Part shown: in pieces, positions 34,221-43,872 of the stretch | Numbering within the stretch: the first letter of the stretch is position 1 | Layout: each line of letters opens with the position of its first letter | From: an uncultured Anaerolineae bacterium | GTDB taxonomy: Bacteria; Chloroflexota; Anaerolineae; J036; Brachytrichaceae | DNA: 64,000 nt | Direction of reading: 5' to 3' | Assembly: GCA_938028725.1 (NCBI GenBank) | Contig: CALIMH010000002.1 | Coordinates: 1-64,000 of the forward strand | Program-made: the position numbers and the translations under genes | Notes under the pieces: generated by a model | What the model saw: only the letters and a program-made list of their open reading frames with translations | The model's database searches: none | Told to the model about the DNA's origin: nothing

Positions 34221-35543
34221 ATGAACAACTTGGAGATCTTCGGCATTGCAGCAGCGGGCGTGTTGGTTGGCTGGGCGTGCACGTTTGTGCCAGTGGTCAG
34301 TCATCTGCGTGCTGAGCGTCAAAAACGCGCGGATGCTGAGCGCTCCCAGCAGCAGGCGCACCAGGGTGAACTTGAGGGCCTGCGATCGGAGGTCGCCATC
34401 CAACAGTCGCACGCTCGCACGCTGCTGGCGCGCATCGCCACGCTCGAGGCGCAGTTGCAAGCCCAAACACCGCCTACGGCGCTGCTGACAGAAGACCGCC
34501 TGGCGTTGCTTGCCGTTGCAGAAGCTCGCCAAGCAGCGCTGGCGCAGCAGATTGAACGCCTGCGCGCTGAGCTGAGTGATGTCCAACGACAGTTGGCTGG
34601 CTCGCGCCCCTCACTCGATGGCGAGAGGCACGACACCGGCGGCGACATAGCACTGATTGCCGACTTGGCCGACGACAACGCAGGCCTGTCCCAGCAAGAA
34701 GCGGAACTGCGCGCCGCACTCCAGGCCCAGCTCGCTGCTTGCCAAGCAAAGCTGGCGCAAGCCCGCCAAGAGCATGCGCGGCTCAGCGCGCACTTGCAGG
34801 AGCACATCGTCCACCTGGAGGAGCGCTGGCGGACGTCCGAAGCGCACGCCCAGGATATGGAGCGCCAGGCTGCTGAGCTGCGCGAGCGGCTCGTGGCTGC
34901 TCAAGCAGCGCTGGCTGAAAGGCAACGCGCGCTCGACGCGCTCCATGCGGAGCATGAGGCGTTGCAGCAGCGCATGGCCGAACGGGAGCGCAAGGAGGCG
35001 AAGCCGACGGCGCGCCAGCCGCGCTTCACCGAGGATAACCTGCCGCCTGCAAAAGCCGAAGCCATGCAGGCGGCGCTGCGCTTGGGCGCGAAGGCGATGC
35101 TCTCCTCTTGCCCTCAACCGCTCGAACGCATCCGTGCCATCGGTGCGACATTGGGCCGGCGGCTCTACGAGGCGGGCGTCGGCACTTACTGGGAGGTCGC
35201 TATGCTCAGCGAGGAGGCGCTGGCCGAAATCTTGCACTTGAGTGGGGTGCAGCTCCAGCGCTATAACCTGGCAGCGATCCGTGAAGATGCCCGACGTCTG
35301 GCCGAGGAGACTCGGTCCATCGGTCGAGTGTGGGACGGCACACCGCCGGACGACTTGACCGCTCTGGAAGGCATCGGCGAGTCCTACCAGCGGCGCTTGT
35401 ATGAAGCCGGCATTTGCACGTTCGAGGCACTTGCCGACGCCAGCCCAGAGCTGTTGCAAACGATCTGCCCGCCGAACCGCTTGGCGCGCCCGGACTACGC
35501 TCACTGGATCGCTCAAGCACGGGCGCGCGCAGGCGCGGCATAA
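34221..35543 (+). CDS. Membrane-anchored coiled-coil protein with two HhH-like repeats
   Basis: 440 residues from the ATG at 34221. Residues about 5-27 form one membrane helix, about 30-260 a long coiled coil rich in Gln, Ala, Leu and Arg. The C-terminal 150 residues hold two related helix-hairpin-helix-like units: RIRAIGATLGRRLYEAGVGTYWEVA and ALEGIGESYQRRLYEAGICTFEALA. Such units are seen in DUF4332-like and Rad51-type proteins and often bind DNA or proteins. The role may be to tether DNA or ribosomes at the membrane, which is inference. It is convergent with hypE. Confidence 0.75.
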   Translation: MNNLEIFGIAAAGVLVGWACTFVPVVSHLRAERQKRADAERSQQQAHQGELEGLRSEVAIQQSHARTLLARIATLEAQLQAQTPPTALLTEDRLALLAVAEARQAALAQQIERLRAELSDVQRQLAGSRPSLDGERHDTGGDIALIADLADDNAGLSQQEAELRAALQAQLAACQAKLAQARQEHARLSAHLQEHIVHLEERWRTSEAHAQDMERQAAELRERLVAAQAALAERQRALDALHAEHEALQQRMAERERKEAKPTARQPRFTEDNLPPAKAEAMQAALRLGAKAMLSSCPQPLERIRAIGATLGRRLYEAGVGTYWEVAMLSEEALAEILHLSGVQLQRYNLAAIREDARRLAEETRSIGRVWDGTPPDDLTALEGIGESYQRRLYEAGICTFEALADASPELLQTICPPNRLARPDYAHWIAQARARAGAA

Positions 35544-35547
35544 GGCC

Positions 35548-36609
35548 TCAGCAAATGCGCGGCAACTGCTCGCCAATTGGCGCAGGGATCACGCGTGTCG
35601 CGCCGATGGCCGTGCGCCCGATCACCATGCCGGCGTGCTGATCGGTCACCTCGCCGATGATCGCGGCCTGCGCGCCAAGTGGGTGAGCGCGCAGCGCCTC
35701 CAACATCGCCTCAGCGTCCTCACGGGCAACGATGGCGATCAGCTTGCCCTCGTTGGCGATGTAGAGTGGATCCAGGCCGAGCAGCTCGCAGGCTGCCTGC
35801 ACCTCCTGCCGCACCGGCACTGTCCGCTCATCCAGCACGATGCCCACCTCAGCGCGAGCGGCGATCTCGTTGAGCGCGCCGGCTAGGCCGCCGCGCGTGG
35901 GGTCGCGCAGCACGTGCACTCCGTCGGGGCGCACTGCAAAGAGCGCAGCGGTCAGCTCGTGCAGTGGGGCGCAGTCGCTCTCGATGGTGGTCTCGAACGT
36001 CAGCCCTTCGCGCACGCTCAGCACGGCGATGCCGTGATCGCCGACCGTGCCGCTCACTAGCACCACATCGCCGGGCCGAGCGCGGCTTGGGTTGACCTCG
36101 ACAGCAGGAGGGACCAAGCCCAGCCCTGTCGTGTTGATGAACAAGCCATCGCCATGTCCCTTCTCCACCACTTTGGTGTCGCCGGTCACCACTGGCACGC
36201 CGACGCGCGCGGCGGCTTCAGCCATGCGCGCGACGACTTGAGCGAGCGTAGCCATCGGCAAGCCTTCCTCGATGATGAAGCCGGCAGTGAGGCAGAGAGG
36301 GTGAGCGCCACACATGGCCAGGTCGTTCACCGTGCCGTTGATCGCCAAGTCGCCGATAGAGCTGCCGGGGAAGAAGAGAGGCCGCACCACGAACGAGTCT
36401 GTGGTGAGCGCCAGGCGCGTGCTGGAGCCGGGCAGTGTCACTACCGCGCCATCCGCCAAGTTGGCGAGCGCGTCATTGCGGAAGGCGGGCAGGAAGAGGT
36501 GCTCGATCAGCTCAGCGGAGAGTTTGCCGCCACCCCCATGGCCGAGCACCACAGAGGGGTAGTCGCGCAGCGGCAATGGGCAGGTCCACTGGCTCAAGTC
36601 AATTGCCAT
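35548..36609 (-). CDS. hypE: Hydrogenase maturation factor HypE
   Basis: 353 residues from the ATG at 36609 (an upstream start would extend into hypD). Contains [52 protein letters not shown] and DPTRGGLA, and ends in the required PRIC, where C353 carries the thiocyanate that becomes cyanide on the [NiFe] iron. It overlaps hypD by 11 bases. HypF, which makes the carbamoyl adduct, is not in the window. Confidence 0.97.
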   Translation of the reverse strand: MAIDLSQWTCPLPLRDYPSVVLGHGGGGKLSAELIEHLFLPAFRNDALANLADGAVVTLPGSSTRLALTTDSFVVRPLFFPGSSIGDLAINGTVNDLAMCGAHPLCLTAGFIIEEGLPMATLAQVVARMAEAAARVGVPVVTGDTKVVEKGHGDGLFINTTGLGLVPPAVEVNPSRARPGDVVLVSGTVGDHGIAVLSVREGLTFETTIESDCAPLHELTAALFAVRPDGVHVLRDPTRGGLAGALNEIAARAEVGIVLDERTVPVRQEVQAACELLGLDPLYIANEGKLIAIVAREDAEAMLEALRAHPLGAQAAIIGEVTDQHAGMVIGRTAIGATRVIPAPIGEQLPRIC

Positions 36610-37735
36610 GGTTGCAGGTGCGTGCAGGTTGGGCTGGAGCCGAGGTTGAGGCGAAGCGGCCAAAGTTGTAGTAGGCAGCGCAGGCGCCCTCGCTGCTCAC
36701 CATGGTTGCGCCGAGCGGCGTGCGGGGTGTGCAGAGGGTGCCGAAGGCGGGGCATTGGTTCGGCTTAATTTTGCCTTGCAGCACTTCACCGCTGCGACAC
36801 ACTGCTGGCTCTTGGGTGGCGATGTGGCCGATGTCGAAGCGGTATTCGGCGTCGAAGTCGCGGTAGGCTGGGCGCAGCCGCCAGCCGCTGTTCGGGATCA
36901 CGCCCAGGCCGCGCCAAGCGCGGTCGCACGGCTCAAACACCTCGGCCAACATCTGCTGCGCAGCCACGTTGCCCTCAAAGGACACCGCACGGGCGTAGGC
37001 GTTCTCGACGTGCGGTGTGCCCGCCTCCAACAAGCGCACCGCGCGCCGGATGCCATCCAGCAGGTCGAGCGGCTCGAAGCCGGTTATCACGATGGGCACG
37101 CCGTAACGCTCGGCCAAGGGTGGATACTGCCAGTAGCCCATCACGCTGCACACGTGGCCGGCTGCCAGAAACGCTTGGACTCGGTTGCTCGGCGATTGCA
37201 AGATCGCCTCGATTGCTGGCGGCACCAGCACGTGCGAGATCAGCATGGAGAAGTTGCGCAGCCCCAAACGGCGCGCCAGGTGCACCGCCATGGCGTTGGC
37301 CGGCGCGGTGGTCTCGAAGCCAATGCCGAAGAACACCACCTCCCGGTTGGGGTTGTCGCGGGCGATCTGCACGGCATCGAGGGGCGAGTACACCACGCGC
37401 ACATCGCAGCCCTCACTGCGCGCGCGGAGCAAGTCCTTTTGGCTGCCTGGCACGCGCAGCATGTCGCCGAACGAGCAACAGATCACCCGCGGTAGTGCTG
37501 CAATAGCCAGCGCGCGATCAATGGTCTCCAGTGGGGTGACGCAAACGGGGCAGCCGGGGCCATGGACCAATTCCACCTCCGCCGGGAGCATCTGGTCAAT
37601 GCCGTTGCGGATGATCGCATGCGTCTGGCCGCCGCACACCTCCATGATGACCCATGGCCGCGTCACCATCCGGCGGATCTCCTCAGCGAGGCGCTGGGCC
37701 AGCTCGCCGTTGCGAAACGCTGCGAGGTACTTCAT
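36599..37735 (-). CDS. hypD: Hydrogenase maturation factor HypD
   Basis: 378 residues from the ATG at 37735. [11 protein letters not shown] (C34), [56 protein letters not shown] and the C-terminal [29 protein letters not shown] region with cluster-binding cysteines mark HypD. It assembles the Fe(CN)2CO unit with HypC. It overlaps hypC by four bases. Confidence 0.97.
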   Translation of the reverse strand: MKYLAAFRNGELAQRLAEEIRRMVTRPWVIMEVCGGQTHAIIRNGIDQMLPAEVELVHGPGCPVCVTPLETIDRALAIAALPRVICCSFGDMLRVPGSQKDLLRARSEGCDVRVVYSPLDAVQIARDNPNREVVFFGIGFETTAPANAMAVHLARRLGLRNFSMLISHVLVPPAIEAILQSPSNRVQAFLAAGHVCSVMGYWQYPPLAERYGVPIVITGFEPLDLLDGIRRAVRLLEAGTPHVENAYARAVSFEGNVAAQQMLAEVFEPCDRAWRGLGVIPNSGWRLRPAYRDFDAEYRFDIGHIATQEPAVCRSGEVLQGKIKPNQCPAFGTLCTPRTPLGATMVSSEGACAAYYNFGRFASTSAPAQPARTCNHGN

Positions 37736-38055
37736 GCGTTGGGTTGGGGTGAATGATTGGGTGGTGCGGCGCCGCCCCATGGGGCGATTGGGCAGGCAGC
37801 GCCTGCCGCGTCGGTGTCGCACTCCTCATCAAGCAGTCCCATTTGGGCGATAGTGCGCAGCGTCTCTTGCGCCGATTGCTCGTCTAAGCGGGTGATGGCG
37901 AAGCCGACGTGCACGATGGTGTAGTCACCCACCTGGGCTTCTGGCACGTAGGCGAGGCACACCTCTTTCACGACACCGCCGAAGTTCACCTTGCCCATTC
38001 GCACGCCATCGCGCTCGAAAATCGCCTGAATTTGTCCGGGGATGCCGAGGCACAT
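37732..38055 (-). CDS. hypC: Hydrogenase maturation chaperone HypC
   Basis: 107 residues from the ATG at 38055. MCLGIPGQI has the essential C2, and [27 protein letters not shown] is family-typical. The last 25 residues ([17 protein letters not shown]) are a Cys/Pro/Ala extension beyond most HypC proteins. First gene of hypC-hypD-hypE; HypA/B/F and the hydrogenase structural genes must be elsewhere if the pathway works. Confidence 0.96.
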   Translation of the reverse strand: MCLGIPGQIQAIFERDGVRMGKVNFGGVVKEVCLAYVPEAQVGDYTIVHVGFAITRLDEQSAQETLRTIAQMGLLDEECDTDAAGAACPIAPWGGAAPPNHSPQPNA

Positions 38056-38101
38056 AGCCTGTTGATGCAATAGATTATAGGCCTGTGCGCCCTTTCGTCT
38101 C

Positions 38102-38917
38102 TCACAGCCGCTGCACGATCACCAGCGGCGCAAGCAGCCCCAATTGCCCAAGCCCCCAGAGGATGGCGGCGACGCTCAGCCAAAAGGCCGCTAAGAAGAG
38201 CGGATCGGCATACGTGAAGTGGGCGCGATGCAGCCACGTTCGCTGCGGGAAGGCGCCAAACGCGCGCCCATCCATCGCCAGCGCGGCGCGCTCGGCTTGG
38301 CGAATGGCTGACGCCAGCAGCGGCACGGCCATGCGCCGCACGCGACGGAATAGCCCCAGCGGGCCAGGTCCATCGTCTACTCCGCGCGCGCGGTGGGCGG
38401 CGCGAATCACGCTCACCTCTTGCTGGATCAGCGGCAGAAAGCGGAAGGCGGCTATAAACGCGAAGCCAACACGATAGGGTAGGCGCGCCTGTTGCACGAG
38501 CGCTCGCACGAACGCTGCACCATCAGTGGTTAGGCTAAACACCAGCGTGAGCGTCACCAGCGCGAAGATGCGCAAGCCAGCCTTAGCGCCGGCCTGTAGC
38601 GCGCCCCACCGAACCTCCAACCCCCCCAACGAGAAGATCACCGGCGTGTCCAGCACTAGCTCGCGGCGGATGACCAGCGGGTAGCTGACCAGGAAGAAGA
38701 GGATCAACGCTGCGGCGGGCAGCACCGCGCGCACCAACTGCCTCAGCGAGACGCCGCCTATCCACAACGTGAGCACGGCCAACAGTGCGAGCGCGCTAGG
38801 CAGGTAGGGGTCGTTGCTGAGCATGGCCAGCGTGACCGGCGGCACAATGGCAAGCAGCTTGACCAGCGGGTTCACGCGCTGGAGACGACTCCCAGGGGGC
38901 GCAAGCGCGGTCATCAT
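38102..38917 (-). CDS. ECF transporter T component (YkoC/CbiQ-like)
   Basis: 271 residues, overlapping the ATPase stop by four bases (ATGATGA). About six membrane segments and the two coupling helices that contact the ATPases: RAAHRARGVDD (A-R-G) and ERAALAMDGRAFGAFPQRT. It transmits ATP hydrolysis to the substrate-binding S subunit. By gene order and the YkoE-like partner it is a YkoC equivalent, for thiamine-related pyrimidine (HMP) uptake. Confidence 0.9.
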   Translation of the reverse strand: MMTALAPPGSRLQRVNPLVKLLAIVPPVTLAMLSNDPYLPSALALLAVLTLWIGGVSLRQLVRAVLPAAALILFFLVSYPLVIRRELVLDTPVIFSLGGLEVRWGALQAGAKAGLRIFALVTLTLVFSLTTDGAAFVRALVQQARLPYRVGFAFIAAFRFLPLIQQEVSVIRAAHRARGVDDGPGPLGLFRRVRRMAVPLLASAIRQAERAALAMDGRAFGAFPQRTWLHRAHFTYADPLFLAAFWLSVAAILWGLGQLGLLAPLVIVQRL

Positions 38918-40608
38918 GCCGCAGCTATCTCCGTCGGCTGCAAGAGCTGCACCCAATCCTCCAGCGTTGTGGCGCCCACGCCCAACGCTTCGGCAAGTTG
39001 GCGCAGCGGAGGCATGTCAAGGTTGGCCCGATGCAGCAGCTCGCCCTGTCGGAACAGCTCGCGCGGCGTGTCGTGGAAGACAAGCCGTCCGCCCTGCAGC
39101 ACGGCGACGCGATCGGCGTATTCCGCCACCAGCGTCATGTCGTGCGTGGTGAAGATGATGGTGCAGCCCTCGCGCTGAAGGTCGCGCAGCATCTGCATGA
39201 TCGCATAGCCGGTTTGTTGGTCTTGCCCAAAGGTTGGCTCGTCGAGCACCAGCACATCGCGCGCGGTGGCCAGGATGGCAGCTACGCTTAGGCGGCGCTT
39301 CTCACCATGGCTGAGCGTGAAGGGGTTGACGTTAGCGTAACGCTCTAGTTTAAAGCGCGCCAGCAGCGTCTGCACTTGTGCCTCGACATGCGCCGGTGGA
39401 TGCTGAGCATGACGCAGGCTGTAGCGCAGTTCATCGGCAACGCTGCTGGTGACAAACTGATGCTCTGGGTTCTGAAACACAAAGCCGACGTGGCGCATGA
39501 GCTGCTTGGCGGGCGTCTGAGCCACATCCAAGCCGCACACGAACACTCGGCCCGGCGGCGGCGTGGCGATGCCGGCGATGTGCTTGGCGAGGGTGGTCTT
39601 GCCGGCACCGTTGGCGCCGACAATGGCCAAGCACTCCCCAGCCTGAACGTCAAGGTGGATGTCGCGCAGCACAACATGGCTGCCGTATGCGCAGCTCAGC
39701 CCTTGCACGCGGACCACGAGCGGGCCGTGGGGCGCTGCGTTGGCTGTGCGCGCGATGCTGGCCCCTCGCGCCAGCTTTGGCCTTTGCTCAGCCAGCAACT
39801 GGCGCGCGCCTGCTAACGTGAATGGCACAGGTCGCAGGCCGAGCCGGTGTGCGAGCAGGCTCACTTGCGGCATCCACACGCCCAGCCGGTGCAGATGGGG
39901 GGCGTTAGTGTGGTCAAACACCTTGCATGGGCAGCCATCCAACAATGGGCGACCGTCCGCATCCAGCACAACCACGCGATCCACGAGGTCCATCAGCGCA
40001 TCGAGCCGATGCTCGATCAGGATCAGTGTGTGTTGGCCAAGTCGGCGCAGCTCGGCGATCTGCTCGAACACCATGTGCGCGCCACGTGGATCAAGGTGGG
40101 CAGTGGGCTCGTCGAAGATGAGGGTGCGGGGGCGCATTGCCAGCAGCGATGCCAGTGCGACGCGCTGCTTTTGGCCGCCGCTCAGTGCCCACACCGGCGT
40201 ATGACGCAAATGCGACAGATGCACTGCAGCCAGCGCCTCGCCGATGCGCTGGTGGATCGTTGCTGGCGGCAGGCAGAGGTTTTCCAGCCCAAAAGCGATT
40301 TCGTCCTCGACTTGCAGCGTGACAAGCTGCGCCTCAGGGTCTTGCAGGACAAGGCCGGCGCGCTGAGTGAGCTGCGCCAGCGGCGTTCGTTGTGTGTCGA
40401 GGCCGTCCAGCACTACGCTGCCGCTCAGCTCCGCCTCCAGGCTGTGTGGGATCAGGCCGTTGAGTGCAAGCGCCAGCGTGCTCTTGCCGCAACCACTCGG
40501 CCCCAGCAGCAGCACGCATTCGCCATCGCGCACTTGTAGGTTCACATCGTGCACAGCCGGCCGCCGGCGGCTGTAGTAGCGAATTGAGAGCTGGGTGACG
40601 TGAATCAC
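38914..40608 (-). CDS. ECF transporter fused double ATPase (YkoD-like)
   Basis: 564 residues with two ABC ATPase domains. First: Walker A GPSGCGKST, signature LSGGQKQR, Walker B TLIFDEPTAHLD. Second from about residue 300: Walker A GANGAGKTT, signature LSHGEKRR, Walker B VLVLDEPTFGQD. Fusion of the A and A' subunits matches YkoD. It sits between the small membrane protein and the T component on one transcript. Confidence 0.95.
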   Translation of the reverse strand: MIHVTQLSIRYYSRRRPAVHDVNLQVRDGECVLLLGPSGCGKSTLALALNGLIPHSLEAELSGSVVLDGLDTQRTPLAQLTQRAGLVLQDPEAQLVTLQVEDEIAFGLENLCLPPATIHQRIGEALAAVHLSHLRHTPVWALSGGQKQRVALASLLAMRPRTLIFDEPTAHLDPRGAHMVFEQIAELRRLGQHTLILIEHRLDALMDLVDRVVVLDADGRPLLDGCPCKVFDHTNAPHLHRLGVWMPQVSLLAHRLGLRPVPFTLAGARQLLAEQRPKLARGASIARTANAAPHGPLVVRVQGLSCAYGSHVVLRDIHLDVQAGECLAIVGANGAGKTTLAKHIAGIATPPPGRVFVCGLDVAQTPAKQLMRHVGFVFQNPEHQFVTSSVADELRYSLRHAQHPPAHVEAQVQTLLARFKLERYANVNPFTLSHGEKRRLSVAAILATARDVLVLDEPTFGQDQQTGYAIMQMLRDLQREGCTIIFTTHDMTLVAEYADRVAVLQGGRLVFHDTPRELFRQGELLHRANLDMPPLRQLAEALGVGATTLEDWVQLLQPTEIAAA

Positions 40609-40627
40609 GAAGGGGGCAAGAGGAGGC

Positions 40628-41023
40628 TTATGGAATCAGCACTTGAAGATCGCCCCACGCCATGATCGCGATGAGCACCGTCATCACTGCGCCCAGGCCC
40701 ATGTAGCGCCATCGCCAGCTCGTGTTCCATAAACGGCGGATGTTCAGCGCGATGGTGGTGAGCGCGATAGCGTCTATCACAAGCGCGATCAGCGAGGATA
40801 AGCCACCCGAAAGCCCCAGCAGCGGCAACGCGAAAGGCAGCGCGATGTAACGCAAGGTGCAGCGCATCGCTACAAACGCCAGCGATCCGCCGAACAGGCG
40901 GTCGCCCGCAGAAGGGTTCACGGCGCTGGCAGCGCGAGCTTGCTGGACACAAGCAAAGGGCTCCTCGCAGCTCGCTGATGGCGTCGCACTAGTGTGGAGT
41001 GAGGAAGGGGTGATCTCAGACAT
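40628..41023 (-). CDS. Small membrane protein between YkoE- and YkoD-like genes
   Basis: 131 residues, unrecognised. Residues 1-42 are polar with two cysteines; three hydrophobic segments follow (RYIALPFALPLLGLSGG, SLIALVIDAIALTTIAL, YMGLGAVMTVLIAIMAW). It overlaps the YkoE-like gene by eight bases and precedes the fused ATPase, so it looks like a transporter accessory subunit, but no function is known to me. Confidence 0.65.
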   Translation of the reverse strand: MSEITPSSLHTSATPSASCEEPFACVQQARAASAVNPSAGDRLFGGSLAFVAMRCTLRYIALPFALPLLGLSGGLSSLIALVIDAIALTTIALNIRRLWNTSWRWRYMGLGAVMTVLIAIMAWGDLQVLIP

Positions 41024-41612
41024 CCTGGATGGTCTCCTGGCCCAGCGCAGTGTTGGCCAGCACGCCCGTGCGCTTCACGGCTTCAGCGAGTGAGCGTCCC
41101 ACGATTGACATGACGACGAACGCGGCGGTGGATAGGCCAGTGGCCAGCGCGACGGCAGCAAAGTTCACCTCCGAGATGCGCAGGCTGAACAACACCAGCA
41201 CAAACTCCACTGTGCCGCTCAACGCGCCCATGGCCAGGAAGTGCGGCCAGTCGAACTTGCGATAGCGCGTGACCAACCAAGTGGATAGCTCACCGATAGC
41301 ACCCGTCAGCAAGCCGATCAGCAACACCAGCGGCCCGTAGCCAGTGAATGGCGTGGCGGCAAGGCCGCTCAGTGCGCTCACCAGCAGCACAGCCCCAGCC
41401 TTGCGCAACACGTAAGCCGCAAACGCAGACGGCAGGAAGAATAGCCCCGTCATGGCTGAGCGCGCGAAAATACCCAAGCTCAAGATAGCTGCGTATGCAA
41501 AGGTGAAAGGCACGAGCAACACAGCAAATGCCAGCGCGATCACGACCGCCGTTAGCAGCTCGCGCGTGCGCCAGCGCGACCGAGCTGATGTAGAGGTGTG
41601 AACGTTTTGCAT
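41016..41612 (-). CDS. ECF transporter S component, YkoE family
   Basis: 198 residues, six hydrophobic segments. Local matches to Bacillus YkoE as I remember it: AAYVLRKAGAVLLVSALSGL, GPLVLLIGLLTGAIGE and the C-terminal KRTGVLANTALGQE. YkoE proteins bind the thiamine pyrimidine or thiamine. I looked for a TPP riboswitch upstream (41613-41740) and saw none. First gene of the ykoE-(small protein)-ykoD-ykoC set. Confidence 0.85.
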   Translation of the reverse strand: MQNVHTSTSARSRWRTRELLTAVVIALAFAVLLVPFTFAYAAILSLGIFARSAMTGLFFLPSAFAAYVLRKAGAVLLVSALSGLAATPFTGYGPLVLLIGLLTGAIGELSTWLVTRYRKFDWPHFLAMGALSGTVEFVLVLFSLRISEVNFAAVALATGLSTAAFVVMSIVGRSLAEAVKRTGVLANTALGQETIQDV

Positions 41613-41778
41613 GGCAGATACAACTCCGGGAAGCGACTTGCTTCACAATATAGCTGGCCGGCTGAAATATCTCTGTGTGCTAAGAGTGTGCTAAAGGTTG
41701 CCATCGTCATAGTGTTGAAGGGTTAGTGCGTGGCCGGCAGTGTTGTCGTGGTGTGCGCCGTCTATACTGCTCGTGCTC

Positions 41779-43047
41779 ATGACTCGTCCTTCGTGGCTTT
41801 GGCCGGTGCTGGGCGCCTATCTGGTTGTCGGCGCGCTGTTTGCACTGTTCACGCCTCCCTGGCAAAATCCCGACGAGCCGGCCCACTACAACTACGTGGT
41901 TCAGTTGGCGGGCGGACGCCTCCCGAGCGTGGAGGCGACCGACTGGGATGCGGCGCTTGTGCCGATCCCGCCAAACGCGCGCGAAGTGCCAGTGGCGCGC
42001 TACACCTACGAGGATCACCAACCACCTCTGTTTTATGCGTTGGCCGTGCCGCTCTATGGGCTGTTTGACGGGGCGCTAGTGCCGCTGCGATGGTTCGCGC
42101 TGGCGATAGGAGCAGTGGGGGTGGTCGGGGCGTTTGGCACTGCGCGCGCGATCTTCCCTCAGCGTCCTGCGATCGCTGCGCTGGCTGCAGCAATTGTGGC
42201 GCTGCTCCCTCAGCATCTCGCCGTGATGGCCTCATTCAACAACGATGCGCTCTCGCAGGCCCTGATCGCGCTGTGCGCTTGGCAGGGGGCACGCCTGCTT
42301 GGACGTGATGCTGTCCCGTCTCGGCGCGAGGCGCTCGGGCTGGGTGTGACCGTCGGCCTTGCAGTGATCACGAAGGCGACAGCTTACTTATGTCTGCCGC
42401 TGGCGGTGTTGGCATTGTGGGGGACGCGCCGCACATCGTGGTCTCACTGGGGGGCGATGCTCGCGCCTGTGCTGTTGATCGGCCTCCCATGGTGGGCGCG
42501 CAACATAGCGCTTTATGGCAACGCGGATTTTCTCGGCTTGCAGGCCCATAACGCCATCGTGGTCGGCCAGCCCACCACAGCGGAGTGGCTGGCCCAATAC
42601 GGTGTTGGCGGACTGCTCCGACGCCTGCTCCAGACTACGTTTCAATCGTTCTGGGGGCAGTTTGGTTGGATGAGTGTGCCGCTAGAAGAGCGCTGGTACC
42701 TGGCGCTGCTCGCGCTCACGCTGACGACCGGCGCGTTGTTCCTTGCTTGGTGGTGGCGTGAGGGGCGCGCCTTGCACCCCGCCCAGCAGCGCGTGCTGCG
42801 CTGGCTTTCCGCTCTGGTCGCAATGACCGTACTGGCGTTCGGTTGGTACAACCTCCAGTTTGTGCAACACCAAGGGCGCTATCTCTACCCAGCGTTGATC
42901 CCCTTCGCCTTAGCCGCAAGCCTGGGCTGGACGCACAGGCTGGGGTGTTGGGAGCGCCATAGTTGGTGGGTGGCGCTGCTTGCCTTTGGCGCGCTCGACC
43001 TCTATCTTCTTTGGGGGGTGATCCTGCCGGCGATGAGCTCAGTTTAA
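41779..43047 (+). CDS. PMT-type (GT39/83-like) membrane glycosyltransferase
   Basis: 422 residues from the ATG at 41779. About eleven membrane segments. The first outer loop carries the acidic pair of this superfamily (D32-E33 in NPDEPAHYNYV), and YTYEDHQPPLFYAL follows. These enzymes move sugars from polyprenyl-phosphate donors to proteins or lipids outside the membrane. The substrate is unknown. A TATACT sequence ends 10 bases before the ATG. Confidence 0.85.
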   Translation: MTRPSWLWPVLGAYLVVGALFALFTPPWQNPDEPAHYNYVVQLAGGRLPSVEATDWDAALVPIPPNAREVPVARYTYEDHQPPLFYALAVPLYGLFDGALVPLRWFALAIGAVGVVGAFGTARAIFPQRPAIAALAAAIVALLPQHLAVMASFNNDALSQALIALCAWQGARLLGRDAVPSRREALGLGVTVGLAVITKATAYLCLPLAVLALWGTRRTSWSHWGAMLAPVLLIGLPWWARNIALYGNADFLGLQAHNAIVVGQPTTAEWLAQYGVGGLLRRLLQTTFQSFWGQFGWMSVPLEERWYLALLALTLTTGALFLAWWWREGRALHPAQQRVLRWLSALVAMTVLAFGWYNLQFVQHQGRYLYPALIPFALAASLGWTHRLGCWERHSWWVALLAFGALDLYLLWGVILPAMSSV

Positions 43048-43053
43048 AAAGCA

Positions 43054-43872
43054 TTAAAACGGCAAGTTGAGCGAGCGGGTCAGCGCGTCGCGCAGCAGGT
43101 TGAGCGCCGTGATTTGCAGGCCGCTGAGCACCATGCCAGCGGCCATGGGCAACACGAGCGACCGCCAGCTTCGATGCCGCGCGTGGCGTCCCAGCACAAC
43201 CAAGAGCAGCAGGCCATTGACCACGCTCAGCATCACCAACGCGCCGCCAGCGGAGAGCAAAGCCAGCGGTCCGTAAAGCGCATCAGCACCCCACAGCGTC
43301 AGGCCGATCACGATCGGCATCGCGGCGAGCGAGCGCAACAAGTCGCGCCAAGTGGACACTGTTGCCACCTCGTGAGGCTCAGCCCACGTCGCGGCGTTGA
43401 ACAACGACACAAACCACGTGCTGAGCGCTGAACCCATCCACGCGCCGGTGGTCAAGCGAAGCCAGTTTTGTGGCTTGTAGAGCAGCGGCTCGCCGGTGAG
43501 AAGCTGAAGGTAGGAGTTGAAGCCGTCTATCCCCCATGCTGCAAACCCGGCGCCCAGCACCAACGCATAGGGCATGGCCGGGCCGCGGGCAGCGCGGCTC
43601 CGTGCAGTGCCCGCCTGCTTCGGCGGGAAGGTGCTGAAGAGCACGACGCCGAGCAGCAAGCTGCCGAACATGCCGGTGTCGCGCGCACAGACGGGAAGCT
43701 GCCTGCCCGCGACAAAGTAGGAACGCTGCGGGATGCGATGGCACAGCGCATAGCCCACGCGATCCAGCGGCGCCAGCCACGAGCGTGGCAGCAGCGCCGC
43801 CACAATTAAGCTGGTCAGCAGCGCTGTCAGTGGTGCTGCCCGTTTGAAAAGGTCCAGGCGAGTGCTGCTCAT
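43054..43872 (-). CDS. DUF2085 membrane protein
   Basis: 272 residues, overlapping the next gene by four bases (ATGA). The family core is present: YALCHRIPQRSYFVAGRQLPVCARDTGMF (CHRxPxRS and PxCARDTG). About five membrane segments. DUF2085 proteins have conserved Cys/His pairs that may bind metal; function unknown. Longer than the usual ~120-150 residues because of a C-terminal multi-TM extension. Convergent with the glycosyltransferase gene. Confidence 0.85.
   Translation of the reverse strand: MSSTRLDLFKRAAPLTALLTSLIVAALLPRSWLAPLDRVGYALCHRIPQRSYFVAGRQLPVCARDTGMFGSLLLGVVLFSTFPPKQAGTARSRAARGPAMPYALVLGAGFAAWGIDGFNSYLQLLTGEPLLYKPQNWLRLTTGAWMGSALSTWFVSLFNAATWAEPHEVATVSTWRDLLRSLAAMPIVIGLTLWGADALYGPLALLSAGGALVMLSVVNGLLLLVVLGRHARHRSWRSLVLPMAAGMVLSGLQITALNLLRDALTRSLNLPF

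Noticed and set aside
41613-41740. Possible TPP riboswitch upstream of the YkoE-like gene
   Set aside because: I looked for the CUGAGA and GCCAG-type core motifs on the minus strand and did not find them.
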